Part shown: piece by piece, positions 56,059 through 64,000 of the stretch
How the letters are laid out: each line of letters begins with the position of its first letter
Position numbering within the stretch: the stretch's first letter is position 1
From: Lujinxingiaceae bacterium
GTDB lineage: Bacteria > Myxococcota_A > Bradymonadia > Bradymonadales > Bradymonadaceae
Assembly: GCA_013697635.1 (NCBI GenBank)
Contig: JACCWM010000201.1
Location: forward strand, 91,016-155,015
Reading direction: 5' to 3'
Length of the DNA stretch: 64,000 nt
Notes under the pieces: model-generated
Databases searched by the model: none
Seen by the model: the letters and a program-made list of their open reading frames with translations, nothing else
Told to the model about the DNA's origin: nothing
Position numbers and translations under genes: made by a program

Positions 56059-59013
56059 CTAGTGCAACCCGCTCTCCGTCGGTACCGTGGCCACAAGCTC
56101 CTGCAAGGCGTCAAGGTTGGGCGGCTTGGCCATGTGGCGCGAAAACCCGGCCTCCTTGGATTTAAGCACATCGGACGGCATCGCATAGCCGCTTAGCGCC
56201 ACCAAATAGATCGAGCGCAGCTCGGGGTCAGCGCGCATGGCCCGAGCAACGGCAAAGCCGTTCATGCCCGGAAGCCCGATGTCACAGAGCACGATCGCTG
56301 GCCGACTGCGGCGCGCCATCTCGATGCCCTCGTCACCGCTGTGCGCGACCTCGACCTCATGGCCGCAAAGATCCAACACGATGCGCAGCGTCTCGGCGAC
56401 ATCGACATTGTCCTCGATGATCAGCACCCTGCGTGAGGCGCGCGAGCGCACAGCCGGCTCTTTCGCAACTTCGACGCTCGGACTCTCATCGAGCGGCAGC
56501 CAGACGCTAAACTGCGCGCCCTTACCCATGCCCGGACTCGTCGCCCTGACGCCGCCCTCGTGCAGCTCGACGAGCCCCTTGACCAGCCCAAGGCCCAGGC
56601 CAAGACCGTCGGCCGAGCGGTCCAACGAGGCATTTGCCTGCATGAACGGCTCGAACAAGCTCTCCACCGTCTCGGGCGCCATGCCCACGCCGGTGTCGCT
56701 GACACGAATGATCGCGCGGCCCTTCGCAAGCTCTTTGGCCAACGAGAGCGTCGTTTTCCCCCCGTGCAAGGTGAACTTGGAGGCGTTTTGCAGCAGATTG
56801 CCGACAACCTGCGCCAGGCGATTCCAGTCACCACAAACGAACACGGGCTCGTCACACAACTCGACCACGAGCTCGAGGCCATTGGACGCAAAAAGCGAGC
56901 TGTGGTCCTCGGCGGTTCGTCGAATCAACTCGTTCAAATCCACACAGCGCTTTTGCAGCTGGATCTTGCCTCGGTTGACCCGGGTCACATCGAGCAGATC
57001 GTCGACGAGGCGAGCGACCTGATCGACCTGACGCTCAATCACGGCGCGACTTCGACGCGCCTGATCGCTGGTTGGCGCCACGCGCTCGAGCACGTAGAGA
57101 CTATTCTTGATCGGCGCCAGCGGATTGCGAAGCTCGTGGGAGAGCACGGCCCAAAAGCGGTCCTTTCGCCGGTCGGCCTCGCGCAGCGCCTCCTCGGCGC
57201 GCGCACGCTCGAGGCGCATCCAGATGCGCCCGGAGAGCTCACTCAACAGCTCGATCTCGTCAGCTCCCCAGGTGCTGGGCTGCGGGCGGTGCACGATCAG
57301 CATGAATTTCCAACGCCCGTCGCTCAGATAGGGCGCGATCAGCTGCGAGCCGATCCCAAAGGACATGATCGCCTCGCTATGAGCGGCGGTGCGCACATCA
57401 CGCGCGACATCGGCGATCGCCACCACCGCGCCGGCTTTGAGCGAGGCGATCATGGTTTCATCCATGAAGTCGGCCAACCGATGCGCACCGAGCACCGGCG
57501 CCAGACCGTCGCTGTTGCGATCGTAGATCGCCAGCGCCTCGGTGGCGTCGTCGTCGATCTGGGCGAAGGTGGCATGCTCCCCGCCGAAGTGGCGCCCGAT
57601 CTTCTCGCCGACCGCTCCCATGATCTCCCTATCGGTCGAAAACTGCGCCAGATCGGCGTTGATCTCGGCCATGAAGGTCAAGTCGCGCTCACGGCGCTTG
57701 CGCTCGGAGATGTCCTTGAACACCACGCCGATTTGGCGCTTGCTTGCGACCCCAAAACGAAACGCATTGACCTCAAACCAGCGATCCATCGCCGGGGCAT
57801 AGCTCTCGAGCTGGACTGGCACACCGCTCAGGGCGACCTCGCCGTAGACCCTGAACCACAAACCGTCCATGTCGGGAACCAACTCACGAATGGTCTTGCC
57901 CACCGCGTCGGCGAAGCCGGAATGGCGCTCGAAGGCTCGATTGACCTTCAAATAGCGATAATCGATCGCCTGGTCGTTGTCGTCGAACACCACTTGCAGC
58001 AGGCAAACGCCGCTTTCGACCGATTCGAACAAGGCGCGAAACAGCTCATCGGTTTCACTGTGCGCCACTGCTGCCTGATTTCGGGCGAGCGCGGCGGCCA
58101 TCAGATCGCAGATCGCACCAATCAAGTCGAGCGCTGCCTCGGTGAAGTGCACGTTCTGGCGCGATCCAAAGGAGAGCGTGCCAAGCATCTTGTCACCCGC
58201 AAGCAGGGGATGACAGACATAGGCACTGATGCCCGATACCCGGATCGCTTCGGTGATTGCGGCCGTCGATCTCTGGACATCGCCGATCACCATCGTTTCG
58301 CGCGACCTGGCCACCGTGCCGCAGACGGTGTCCTCAAGGGCGACCTGGCCGATGGCCGTGAGCTGCTCGAGGCTATAGCCATGGCTTGCCGCCAGCTGCG
58401 CCGCCCCATCGCAGGCCACCTCGAAGTGCACGTAGGCATCGAGATTGAGAATCGGGGCCAGGCGCGAAAAGAGCTGATCGAGCATCTCCAGGGGATTCCG
58501 TCCAGCGAGCAGGCTCGCGGCCGTATCCGAGAGCAAGGCGCGCCGCTGCAGAACGTAGTCCTTCTCGCTGGCGATGGCGATCGCGCCTTCCAGCGCGCCA
58601 TGCTCGCCGGCCAACGCCGAGAAGGAGTAGGTCAGCCGCGGGTAGCTCTGCTGCTCGCTGGCGAGCTCAACGTCGACAAGCGGGCCGCTGCCCCGTGCGA
58701 CACGCTCGAGGTGTGCTTCGAGCTCGCCGCTCAGGTGGGGCAATCCGGCGGCCAAAGGCTTACCCAGCGCGCTCGCGGGCTCATGGCCAAGCACCAAAGC
58801 AAAGGCGTCGTTGAAGAGCAGCGCGCGCAAAGGGCCCCAGGTGACAAACATCGGCTCGCAGGAGGCCAGCATGATGTCCACCGCCGTTTGCAGGGCCATC
58901 GGCCATGCCTCGGCTCTTCCCAGCGGCGTCGCCGACCAGTCCACCGATCGAATCAATTCCTTCATGGAGCGCATGCGATTGACCACTGTGCGGTCGCCTA
59001 ACAGGCAATTCAT
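56059..59013 (-). CDS. Hybrid sensor histidine kinase with PAS/GAF sensors and receiver domain
   Basis: This protein has about 984 residues from ATG 59013; upstream ATG 59070 and TTG 59085 would extend it. The N-terminus has the SATPLGRAEAWP module found in soluble PAS/GAF kinases. A GAF domain (residues about 160-310), a PAS domain (325-440) and a second GAF (450-600) follow. The kinase core has the phospho-His at 626 (SHELRNP), an N box (GNLLQNASKF), DTGVGM and GLGLGLGLVKG. The receiver has phospho-acceptor Asp911 (LCDIGLPG). No transmembrane helix is visible, so it senses an internal signal. It is an orphan: no separate regulator is adjacent. Confidence 0.93.
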   Translation of the reverse strand: MNCLLGDRTVVNRMRSMKELIRSVDWSATPLGRAEAWPMALQTAVDIMLASCEPMFVTWGPLRALLFNDAFALVLGHEPASALGKPLAAGLPHLSGELEAHLERVARGSGPLVDVELASEQQSYPRLTYSFSALAGEHGALEGAIAIASEKDYVLQRRALLSDTAASLLAGRNPLEMLDQLFSRLAPILNLDAYVHFEVACDGAAQLAASHGYSLEQLTAIGQVALEDTVCGTVARSRETMVIGDVQRSTAAITEAIRVSGISAYVCHPLLAGDKMLGTLSFGSRQNVHFTEAALDLIGAICDLMAAALARNQAAVAHSETDELFRALFESVESGVCLLQVVFDDNDQAIDYRYLKVNRAFERHSGFADAVGKTIRELVPDMDGLWFRVYGEVALSGVPVQLESYAPAMDRWFEVNAFRFGVASKRQIGVVFKDISERKRRERDLTFMAEINADLAQFSTDREIMGAVGEKIGRHFGGEHATFAQIDDDATEALAIYDRNSDGLAPVLGAHRLADFMDETMIASLKAGAVVAIADVARDVRTAAHSEAIMSFGIGSQLIAPYLSDGRWKFMLIVHRPQPSTWGADEIELLSELSGRIWMRLERARAEEALREADRRKDRFWAVLSHELRNPLAPIKNSLYVLERVAPTSDQARRSRAVIERQVDQVARLVDDLLDVTRVNRGKIQLQKRCVDLNELIRRTAEDHSSLFASNGLELVVELCDEPVFVCGDWNRLAQVVGNLLQNASKFTLHGGKTTLSLAKELAKGRAIIRVSDTGVGMAPETVESLFEPFMQANASLDRSADGLGLGLGLVKGLVELHEGGVRATSPGMGKGAQFSVWLPLDESPSVEVAKEPAVRSRASRRVLIIEDNVDVAETLRIVLDLCGHEVEVAHSGDEGIEMARRSRPAIVLCDIGLPGMNGFAVARAMRADPELRSIYLVALSGYAMPSDVLKSKEAGFSRHMAKPPNLDALQELVATVPTESGLH

Positions 59014-59179
59014 CAACTCATCTCTTGTTGTGCGTTCTGGGGTCGTGCGTGTCGCCTCGCGACTCAACATCCAACCACGAAACAACCAGCCCAGCCTCGT
59101 AACATTTCAGGTGGCGCGTGGTTTCATCACCTGAGCGAATTTTTTGGTCGGAGCAGACTATCACAACCCGCCGGTATGT

Positions 59180-59842
59180 TTAACGCAAAGTTCGCGAAAA
59201 TCGACGAAAATCCCGCGCCAAAGCAAACGGCGATTGGCGACGCCAGACGCACAGCGCCGGTACCATCGTGATCAAGCCCAGCGCCGAAGCCGTGCCGATC
59301 ACCCACTCGTCGAGCGCGCGGCTGCCCTCGACAGGCTCGCCCTGGATGCGCGCGAGCAAGGCGTCGATGTTGTTCGTCGAGCGGTTGGCAAGGGTCATCA
59401 CGCGCGCGACGAGCTCGATGTCGCGAAGCTCCTGCTCGGAGTTTCTGGCCAGCGCCTCACGCTCGAGCGCCGGGTCGATGCGCGCAAAATCGGCGAGCAC
59501 GCGCGCTCGAGCGTAGGCCAAAGCCGAGCCGGTGCGCGGCTCGAAGGCGTCGGGGTCCAGCGCATAGAGGCGCTCGACGGTCGCCGCCGATACGGCGACG
59601 TGCTCGGCCCAGCGCGAGTGCACGAACCCACAGAAGCGACAGGCGTTGGCCGCCGAGACGGTGACCATGACCATCTCGCGCATCTTCGCGCCCAGGCGCT
59701 TGTGTACCCAGATCGCGTAGATATCCGGCGCGCGCAGCGCGAGCAGCACCGCGTCGGTGGCAAACTCGTTGAGGCGAAAGTAGCGCTTTCGGCTTGCGCT
59801 CCACGGCCGTCCAAAGTTCGGTGATGATGCGGCGCTCTCCAT
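59180..59842 (-). CDS. AhpD/carboxymuconolactone decarboxylase-like protein
   Basis: This 220-residue protein is related to the AhpD-like alpha-helical fold. The CxxC pair with its helix partner is clear (NACRFCGFVHSRWAEH, residues about 67-82), as in peroxidase-reducing AhpD proteins. A helix near the C-terminus is hydrophobic (ALGLITMVPALCVW) and could touch a membrane. GGAG lies eight bases upstream of ATG 59842. It is transcribed alone between a sensor kinase and a divergent acyl-CoA synthetase. A thiol-based antioxidant role is possible; the substrate is not known. Confidence 0.8.
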   Translation of the reverse strand: MESAASSPNFGRPWSASRKRYFRLNEFATDAVLLALRAPDIYAIWVHKRLGAKMREMVMVTVSAANACRFCGFVHSRWAEHVAVSAATVERLYALDPDAFEPRTGSALAYARARVLADFARIDPALEREALARNSEQELRDIELVARVMTLANRSTNNIDALLARIQGEPVEGSRALDEWVIGTASALGLITMVPALCVWRRQSPFALARDFRRFSRTLR

Positions 59843-60019
59843 AATCCAAACTCCCGCTCATTCGGCTCATTGCGCCGAGCCAACCCAACCTGCACACCGA
59901 TCAAAGCTAATCACCCGAAGGGTTTGTCGCTCCACGAGCCGGCCGTAGATTCAAGGGCCTAACACGATGTCGGCGCGGCCTCATCGATGCGCTGCTCGCT
60001 GACCCCAAAAGAGAACCCC

Positions 60020-61804
60020 ATGATGTCCCAGCGCTTCAAGACCCTCGTCGACGTCTACCAAAACAGCACCCGTCAGTTCGCCGATCGCCAGCTCTTCGGC
60101 ACCAAGGGCGAAGGGGGCTATGCGTGGACGAGCTATGGCCAATTCGCCCAGCAGGTCGAACACTTTCGTGGCGCGCTCGCCACACTCGGCGTTGGCCGAG
60201 GCGATACCGTGGCCGTGATCTGCGACAACCGCGTCGAGTGGGCCGTGGGCGCCTTTGCCACCTACACGCTGGGTGCGCGCTACTGCCCGATGTACGAGGC
60301 CCAGAGCCCCAAGGATTGGGAGTTCATCATCGCCGACAGCGGCGCGCGCGTGCTGCTCGTCGCCAACGAGACCATCGAGCGCCAGGTGCGCCCGCTGAGC
60401 GAGCGCATCGAAGCGCTCGAACACGTGGTCTACTTCGACGGCCCGCGCGGTCCGAACAGCTTCATGCGCTTGCTCGGCGTCGGTATGGAGCAGCCTCACC
60501 CGCTCGTCGAGGTCGATGAAGACGAGATCTGCGCGCTGATCTACACCTCGGGCACCACCGGCGATCCCAAGGGCGTGCTGCTCAGCCACCGCAACATCGT
60601 CTCCAACATCGAGGCCGTGCAAAGCTTTGAGATCGTCAGCCCCGAGGACGTCTCGCTCTCCTTTTTGCCCTGGGCGCACGCCTTTGGCCACACGATCGAG
60701 CTCAACCTGCTCTTCTCGGCGGGCGCGGCCATGGGCCTGGCCGAGAGCATCAAGACCATCCCCGACAACCTGCTCGAGGTGCGCCCCACGATCCTGCTCG
60801 CGGTGCCGCGCATCTTCAACCGCATCTATGAGGGCGTGCACAAAAAGGTCGCCGACGAGGGCGGCGTGCGCCAGCGCCTGTTCAGCGCGGCGATGAACAA
60901 CGCCGAGCGCCTGCGCGACAAGCAGGAGGACGGCGGCCACGCCGGCATCTTGACGCGCACGCTCGACAACATCTTCGAAAACGTAATTTTCAGCCGCATT
61001 CGCGAGCGCTTTGGTGGCCGGCTGCGCCTGGCGATAAGCGGCGGCGCCGCCTTGAACCCGGCCGTGGCCCACTTCATCGACAATCTCAACATCACCGTCT
61101 TGGAGGGCTATGGGCTCACCGAGACCGCCCCGCTGATCAGCTGCAATCTGCCCAACGCCCGAAAAATCGGCAGCGTCGGCCGCCCGATCCCCGGCGTCGA
61201 GGTGTTCATCGACACCTCCAAATCCACCGAAGAGGGCACCGGCGAGGTGTGTGTACGCGGCCCCAACGTGATGGTGGGCTACCACAACCTGGCCGACAAG
61301 ACGCGCGCCGTACTCGACGACGAGCACACCTTTCGCACCGGCGATCTGGGCCACATCGACGAGGACGGCTTCTTGTGGCTGAGCGGGCGGATCAAAGACG
61401 AGTTCAAGCTCGAAAACGGCAAGTACGTCGCCCCGAGCGCTTTGGAAGAGCAGCTGCAGCTCTCGCCCTTCATCGATCAAATCATGCTCGAGGGCCAAAA
61501 CCGCCCGTTTGTCGTCGCCCTGATCAACGTCGCCAAAGACGAACTCGAAGAATGGGCCAAAGCGCAGGGCGTTTCGAGTGAGAGCTCGCTCGACGACGAC
61601 GCCGTCAAAAAGCTCTACCTCGACGAGATCGTCCGCTTGAGCGCCGACTTCAAAAGCTACGCCAGGCCGCGCACCGTGCTGCTCGTCGACGATGAGTGGA
61701 CGCCCGAAAACGGCATCCTCACGCCCACGCTCAAGCTCAAGCGCGCGGTCGTCGTCGAGCGCTACAAGGAGCGCCTCGACGCCCTCTACGCCTCGAGCAA
61801 GTGA
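60020..61804 (+). CDS. Long-chain acyl-CoA synthetase (AMP-forming)
   Basis: This 594-residue adenylate-forming enzyme activates fatty acids to acyl-CoA. The P-loop-like ATP motif is LIYTSGTTGDPKGVLLSH. The second core motif is EGYGLTETAPLIS, and TGDLGHIDEDGFLWLSGRIKDEFKLENGKYV bears the hinge and the ribose-binding Asp. ATG 60020 or the next codon ATG 60023 is the start; GAGAACCCC lies before it. The longer frame from 59987 has no ribosome site. Length and motif order match FACL/FadD-type enzymes of the bubblegum/long-chain group. It is divergent from the AhpD-like gene. Confidence 0.93.
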   Translation: MMSQRFKTLVDVYQNSTRQFADRQLFGTKGEGGYAWTSYGQFAQQVEHFRGALATLGVGRGDTVAVICDNRVEWAVGAFATYTLGARYCPMYEAQSPKDWEFIIADSGARVLLVANETIERQVRPLSERIEALEHVVYFDGPRGPNSFMRLLGVGMEQPHPLVEVDEDEICALIYTSGTTGDPKGVLLSHRNIVSNIEAVQSFEIVSPEDVSLSFLPWAHAFGHTIELNLLFSAGAAMGLAESIKTIPDNLLEVRPTILLAVPRIFNRIYEGVHKKVADEGGVRQRLFSAAMNNAERLRDKQEDGGHAGILTRTLDNIFENVIFSRIRERFGGRLRLAISGGAALNPAVAHFIDNLNITVLEGYGLTETAPLISCNLPNARKIGSVGRPIPGVEVFIDTSKSTEEGTGEVCVRGPNVMVGYHNLADKTRAVLDDEHTFRTGDLGHIDEDGFLWLSGRIKDEFKLENGKYVAPSALEEQLQLSPFIDQIMLEGQNRPFVVALINVAKDELEEWAKAQGVSSESSLDDDAVKKLYLDEIVRLSADFKSYARPRTVLLVDDEWTPENGILTPTLKLKRAVVVERYKERLDALYASSK

Positions 61805-61826
61805 GCGCGCGGCGTAGAGGGGCAGA

Positions 61827-64000
61827 TTACTCCTCGCGCTCGAGCAGGTTATAGACGCTCGACGAGAACTGGTAGAGCCCGTATCGGCCGGCTGCAATCA
61901 AGATGTCGTCGCCGTCGATGACGATGTTGCCCGGCCAGCCGGTGGTCGGAAAGTAGGCCTGGGGAAAGGGCTTTTTCGGGTCGCTCGTATTGAACACGAG
62001 CAGGCCGCTGCCAACGCTGAAAAGCGCGCGACCGGCATCGGCCTGGCGCAGGCTCGCCCAGTCATCTAGGACCACGTTGGCGTGCTCTTTGAAATTCGCG
62101 TCGGTGGCATCAAGGACCGACAAGCGGTTTAACGTAGCCTCGTAGTGCACGTCGTAACCATACTGGTGACTCCACATCGGCCCGTGGCTGACCAGGAACA
62201 AACCCTTGCCATCAAGGGCGACCGACTGCACCCGGCGGTCGGCAAAGCAGCGCCGGCCCTCGAGGATCGCCCGATCGCCCTCGATGCGCACGCGCGCAAT
62301 GGCGGTCTCGACATAGCGCTCACCGTAGACCATGTCCTGGGTATAGGCGCGATTGCCATCGATCTCGAGCAGGCGGCCGGGCACGTTGATCTCGGCCTTG
62401 ATCGATGGCGAGGCGGTGTTGGTCAGGTCGATCTGCTTGATGAAGTGGCGGGAATAGACGCGCCCGTCGCCCTCGATCGTGGTCGGGCGCTTGTACGAGA
62501 AGTACAGCGACTTGGCGCGAGCAAGCACGTTGATGCCTTCGTCGGCTGCAGGCATCTCGACCGCATCGCGCAGCACGGGCGCGCCTGGCGAGCTCAAATC
62601 GAGCACACGAAAGCGGTACTGCGACCAGTAGCGCCTCAGCTCGTGGGTGGAGCACTCGCGCTCGGTCTGCAAAACCGTGGAAGTTTCGACCTCGACACAG
62701 TTGTACTTGTCATTTTCTACCGTGCAGCCCTGGAAACTACCCAAGCAGGTCTCGGCGCCGCCGTTGAGCCGCTCACAGGTGATTCCACCAAAGGTGTATG
62801 TGCAAGACGGGATGCCGAAACTACCGTCCTCGTCCGTAACACCTTCGCATTTTTTGCCGTCCCTGGCACGGGTTCGGCATTGCTCCAATTGCCCCATCGA
62901 TTTGCTTTGCGGCAAATATTCGACGAAGACCAGCGCGTGCTCGAGGGCCAGCGGCACGAGCGGGCTACCGCGGTATCCACAGTCGTAGCAGTCATCGAAG
63001 CTCGGATAATTGTTGATCTCGTGGTTCGAATCGAAGGTCTCGGAGGTCCTGAAATCGGCGACCTTGGTCGGCTCGGCAGGATTGCTCAAGTCATAGACGC
63101 TGAACAAGGTGCCCTGCGCGTTGGCCGAATTGATCGGGCCGCGGTGCATGGCTACGATGTGCGTGCCGACACGCGCGATCGAGGCGTTGGCGTTGATCTC
63201 GATGGTGGCAATGGGCAGCGCGATGTCGGGATGCTCGTTGGCTGCGATGACCTCAAGCAGCTTGGGCGCATTGCTTTGCCTGTGCGACCAGTAGTCCCAC
63301 GAGCGTGGGGCTTTGACGCGTACGCGGTGCTCCCCAAAGATCAGCACGTCGGTGTAGTTGGGCGCAAGCTCGACGCTGCTGATCGCAACCGGCGCGTCGG
63401 GGTCTTGCACATCGTGAAATGCCAGCGAGGTCTCCGAGAGATTGGCGGCGACGTGCTCGTCGGCCAAGAAGCCGCGACGCACCCGGGAGGGGTGATCCAT
63501 CACACCGCGCGCGGTGAGCGTGGTCTTGGAGAAGGTGAAAATCTGCACCGCCGAGCGGTAGCCGGTGAATGTGGCCGACTCGGTGTAGCCGCTGAAGGGA
63601 AGCAGCACCAGGCCGGTCTCCTCGACGCCGTCGGCGTCTTGCACCGAGACCGCTCCCTCGACCACGGAGAAGGCGCGGTGGTCCCAGTTCGCCTCCGACC
63701 AGCTCCACTGCGATTCAACCTCTTTTCGGGCGATCAGCGGCTCGGCGTTCTCCAGATCGGTGATGTCGTAGAGGCTCACGGCCAACGTGCGCCCGTCCTC
63801 GTCGTTGACGCCCACGCCGATGAGGCGCTCGTCGTTCTCAACGGCGCGAAAAAAGTCGTTCCAGCCCGAGACGGCCCGAGACGATGAACTCGCTCTTCTC
63901 GGTGACCTGGCCGGCGTCGGTGATCTCGAAGGCATGGAAGGGATCGACCTGAAAGTAGGTCACAAAAAACGCCTTGTTGCCCCGAAACAGCGTGGCGTGC
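61827..64000 (-). CDS. Secreted beta-propeller protein, partial at the edge and frameshifted by a 10-bp duplication
   Basis: The C-terminal 690 or so residues are open from 63883 down to 61827. They contain repeated blades ([52 protein letters not shown]), as in the beta-propeller family PF09826, and a Cys-rich insert ([11 protein letters not shown] ... CLGSFQGC ... CSTHELRR). Upstream, a different frame continues to the edge ([20 protein letters not shown] ... EFIVSG). The two are joined if one copy of the perfect 10-bp tandem duplication at 63864-63883 is removed, giving [14 protein letters not shown]. The gene is therefore probably disrupted, or the duplication is an assembly error. N-terminus not seen. 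Confidence 0.82.
63864..63883. repeat. 10-bp perfect tandem duplication causing a frameshift
   Basis: GCCCGAGACG is repeated twice without spacing inside the beta-propeller gene. Ten is not a multiple of three, so the frame changes here; deleting one copy restores a continuous protein. Confidence 0.9.

Noticed and set aside
56560..59001. Open frame of about 810 codons on the plus strand
   Set aside because: It is antisense to the hybrid kinase, with low-complexity Arg/Gln/Asp composition and no ribosome site.

Overview
The window is GC-rich, densely packed bacterial DNA. Its style points to a member of the Myxococcota/Deltaproteobacteria lineage, possibly Bradymonadales (inference). The supporting signs are many secreted lipoproteins with Asn-Asn-x spacers after the lipobox, Asp/Ala-rich stalks, a MYXO-CTERM-like tail, TSP3/OmpA proteins and RCC1-repeat lipoproteins. 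There is no sign of phage, insertion sequence or CRISPR. The only accessory-looking patch is a small toxin-antitoxin remnant of visibly lower GC behind a tRNA gene.

Layout. 1-10.5 kb (minus strand): two large paralogous lipoproteins with PHP-type metallohydrolase domains flank a membrane protein fused to a spermidine-synthase-like domain, followed by two tandem Cys-rich lipoproteins, one cut by the left edge. 10.7-21.5 kb: methionine aminopeptidase, then a TCA block on the minus strand (acnA, sucA, sucB, lpdA) with a LysR regulator divergent from acnA. 21.5-28.6 kb: an OmpA-type protein, tRNA-Thr(CGU), a frameshifted HigB-like toxin with an intact HigA-like antitoxin, a PRMT-like methyltransferase, a Cys-rich lipoprotein, an F420/NADP reductase-like protein and a GFA-family protein. 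28.7-33.3 kb: a LysR regulator, a membrane protein, and lactate permease with D-lactate dehydrogenase as a pair.

33.4-43.4 kb: a very large Gly-rich protein of unknown function, two small lipoproteins, an RCC1-repeat lipoprotein, a tightly overlapped type III PKS / methyltransferase / FAD-monooxygenase operon (phenolic-lipid type), and an LPMO-like secreted protein. 43.3-50.9 kb (minus strand): a run of exported proteins comprising OB-fold lipoproteins, an outer-membrane barrel, a lamin-tail lipoprotein, a PLD-fold protein that has lost its HKD residues, and an intact PLD plus lamin-tail lipoprotein. I consider this the best candidate for an undescribed system, perhaps extracellular nucleic-acid or lipid processing.

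51-64 kb: an unknown protein followed by a 42-bp tandem repeat array that carries a bidirectional terminator, then PEP carboxylase with a persulfide dioxygenase-rhodanese fusion, a hybrid sensor kinase, an AhpD-like protein, an acyl-CoA synthetase, and a beta-propeller protein broken by a 10-bp tandem duplication at the right edge. No gene-free stretch exceeds 300 bases.
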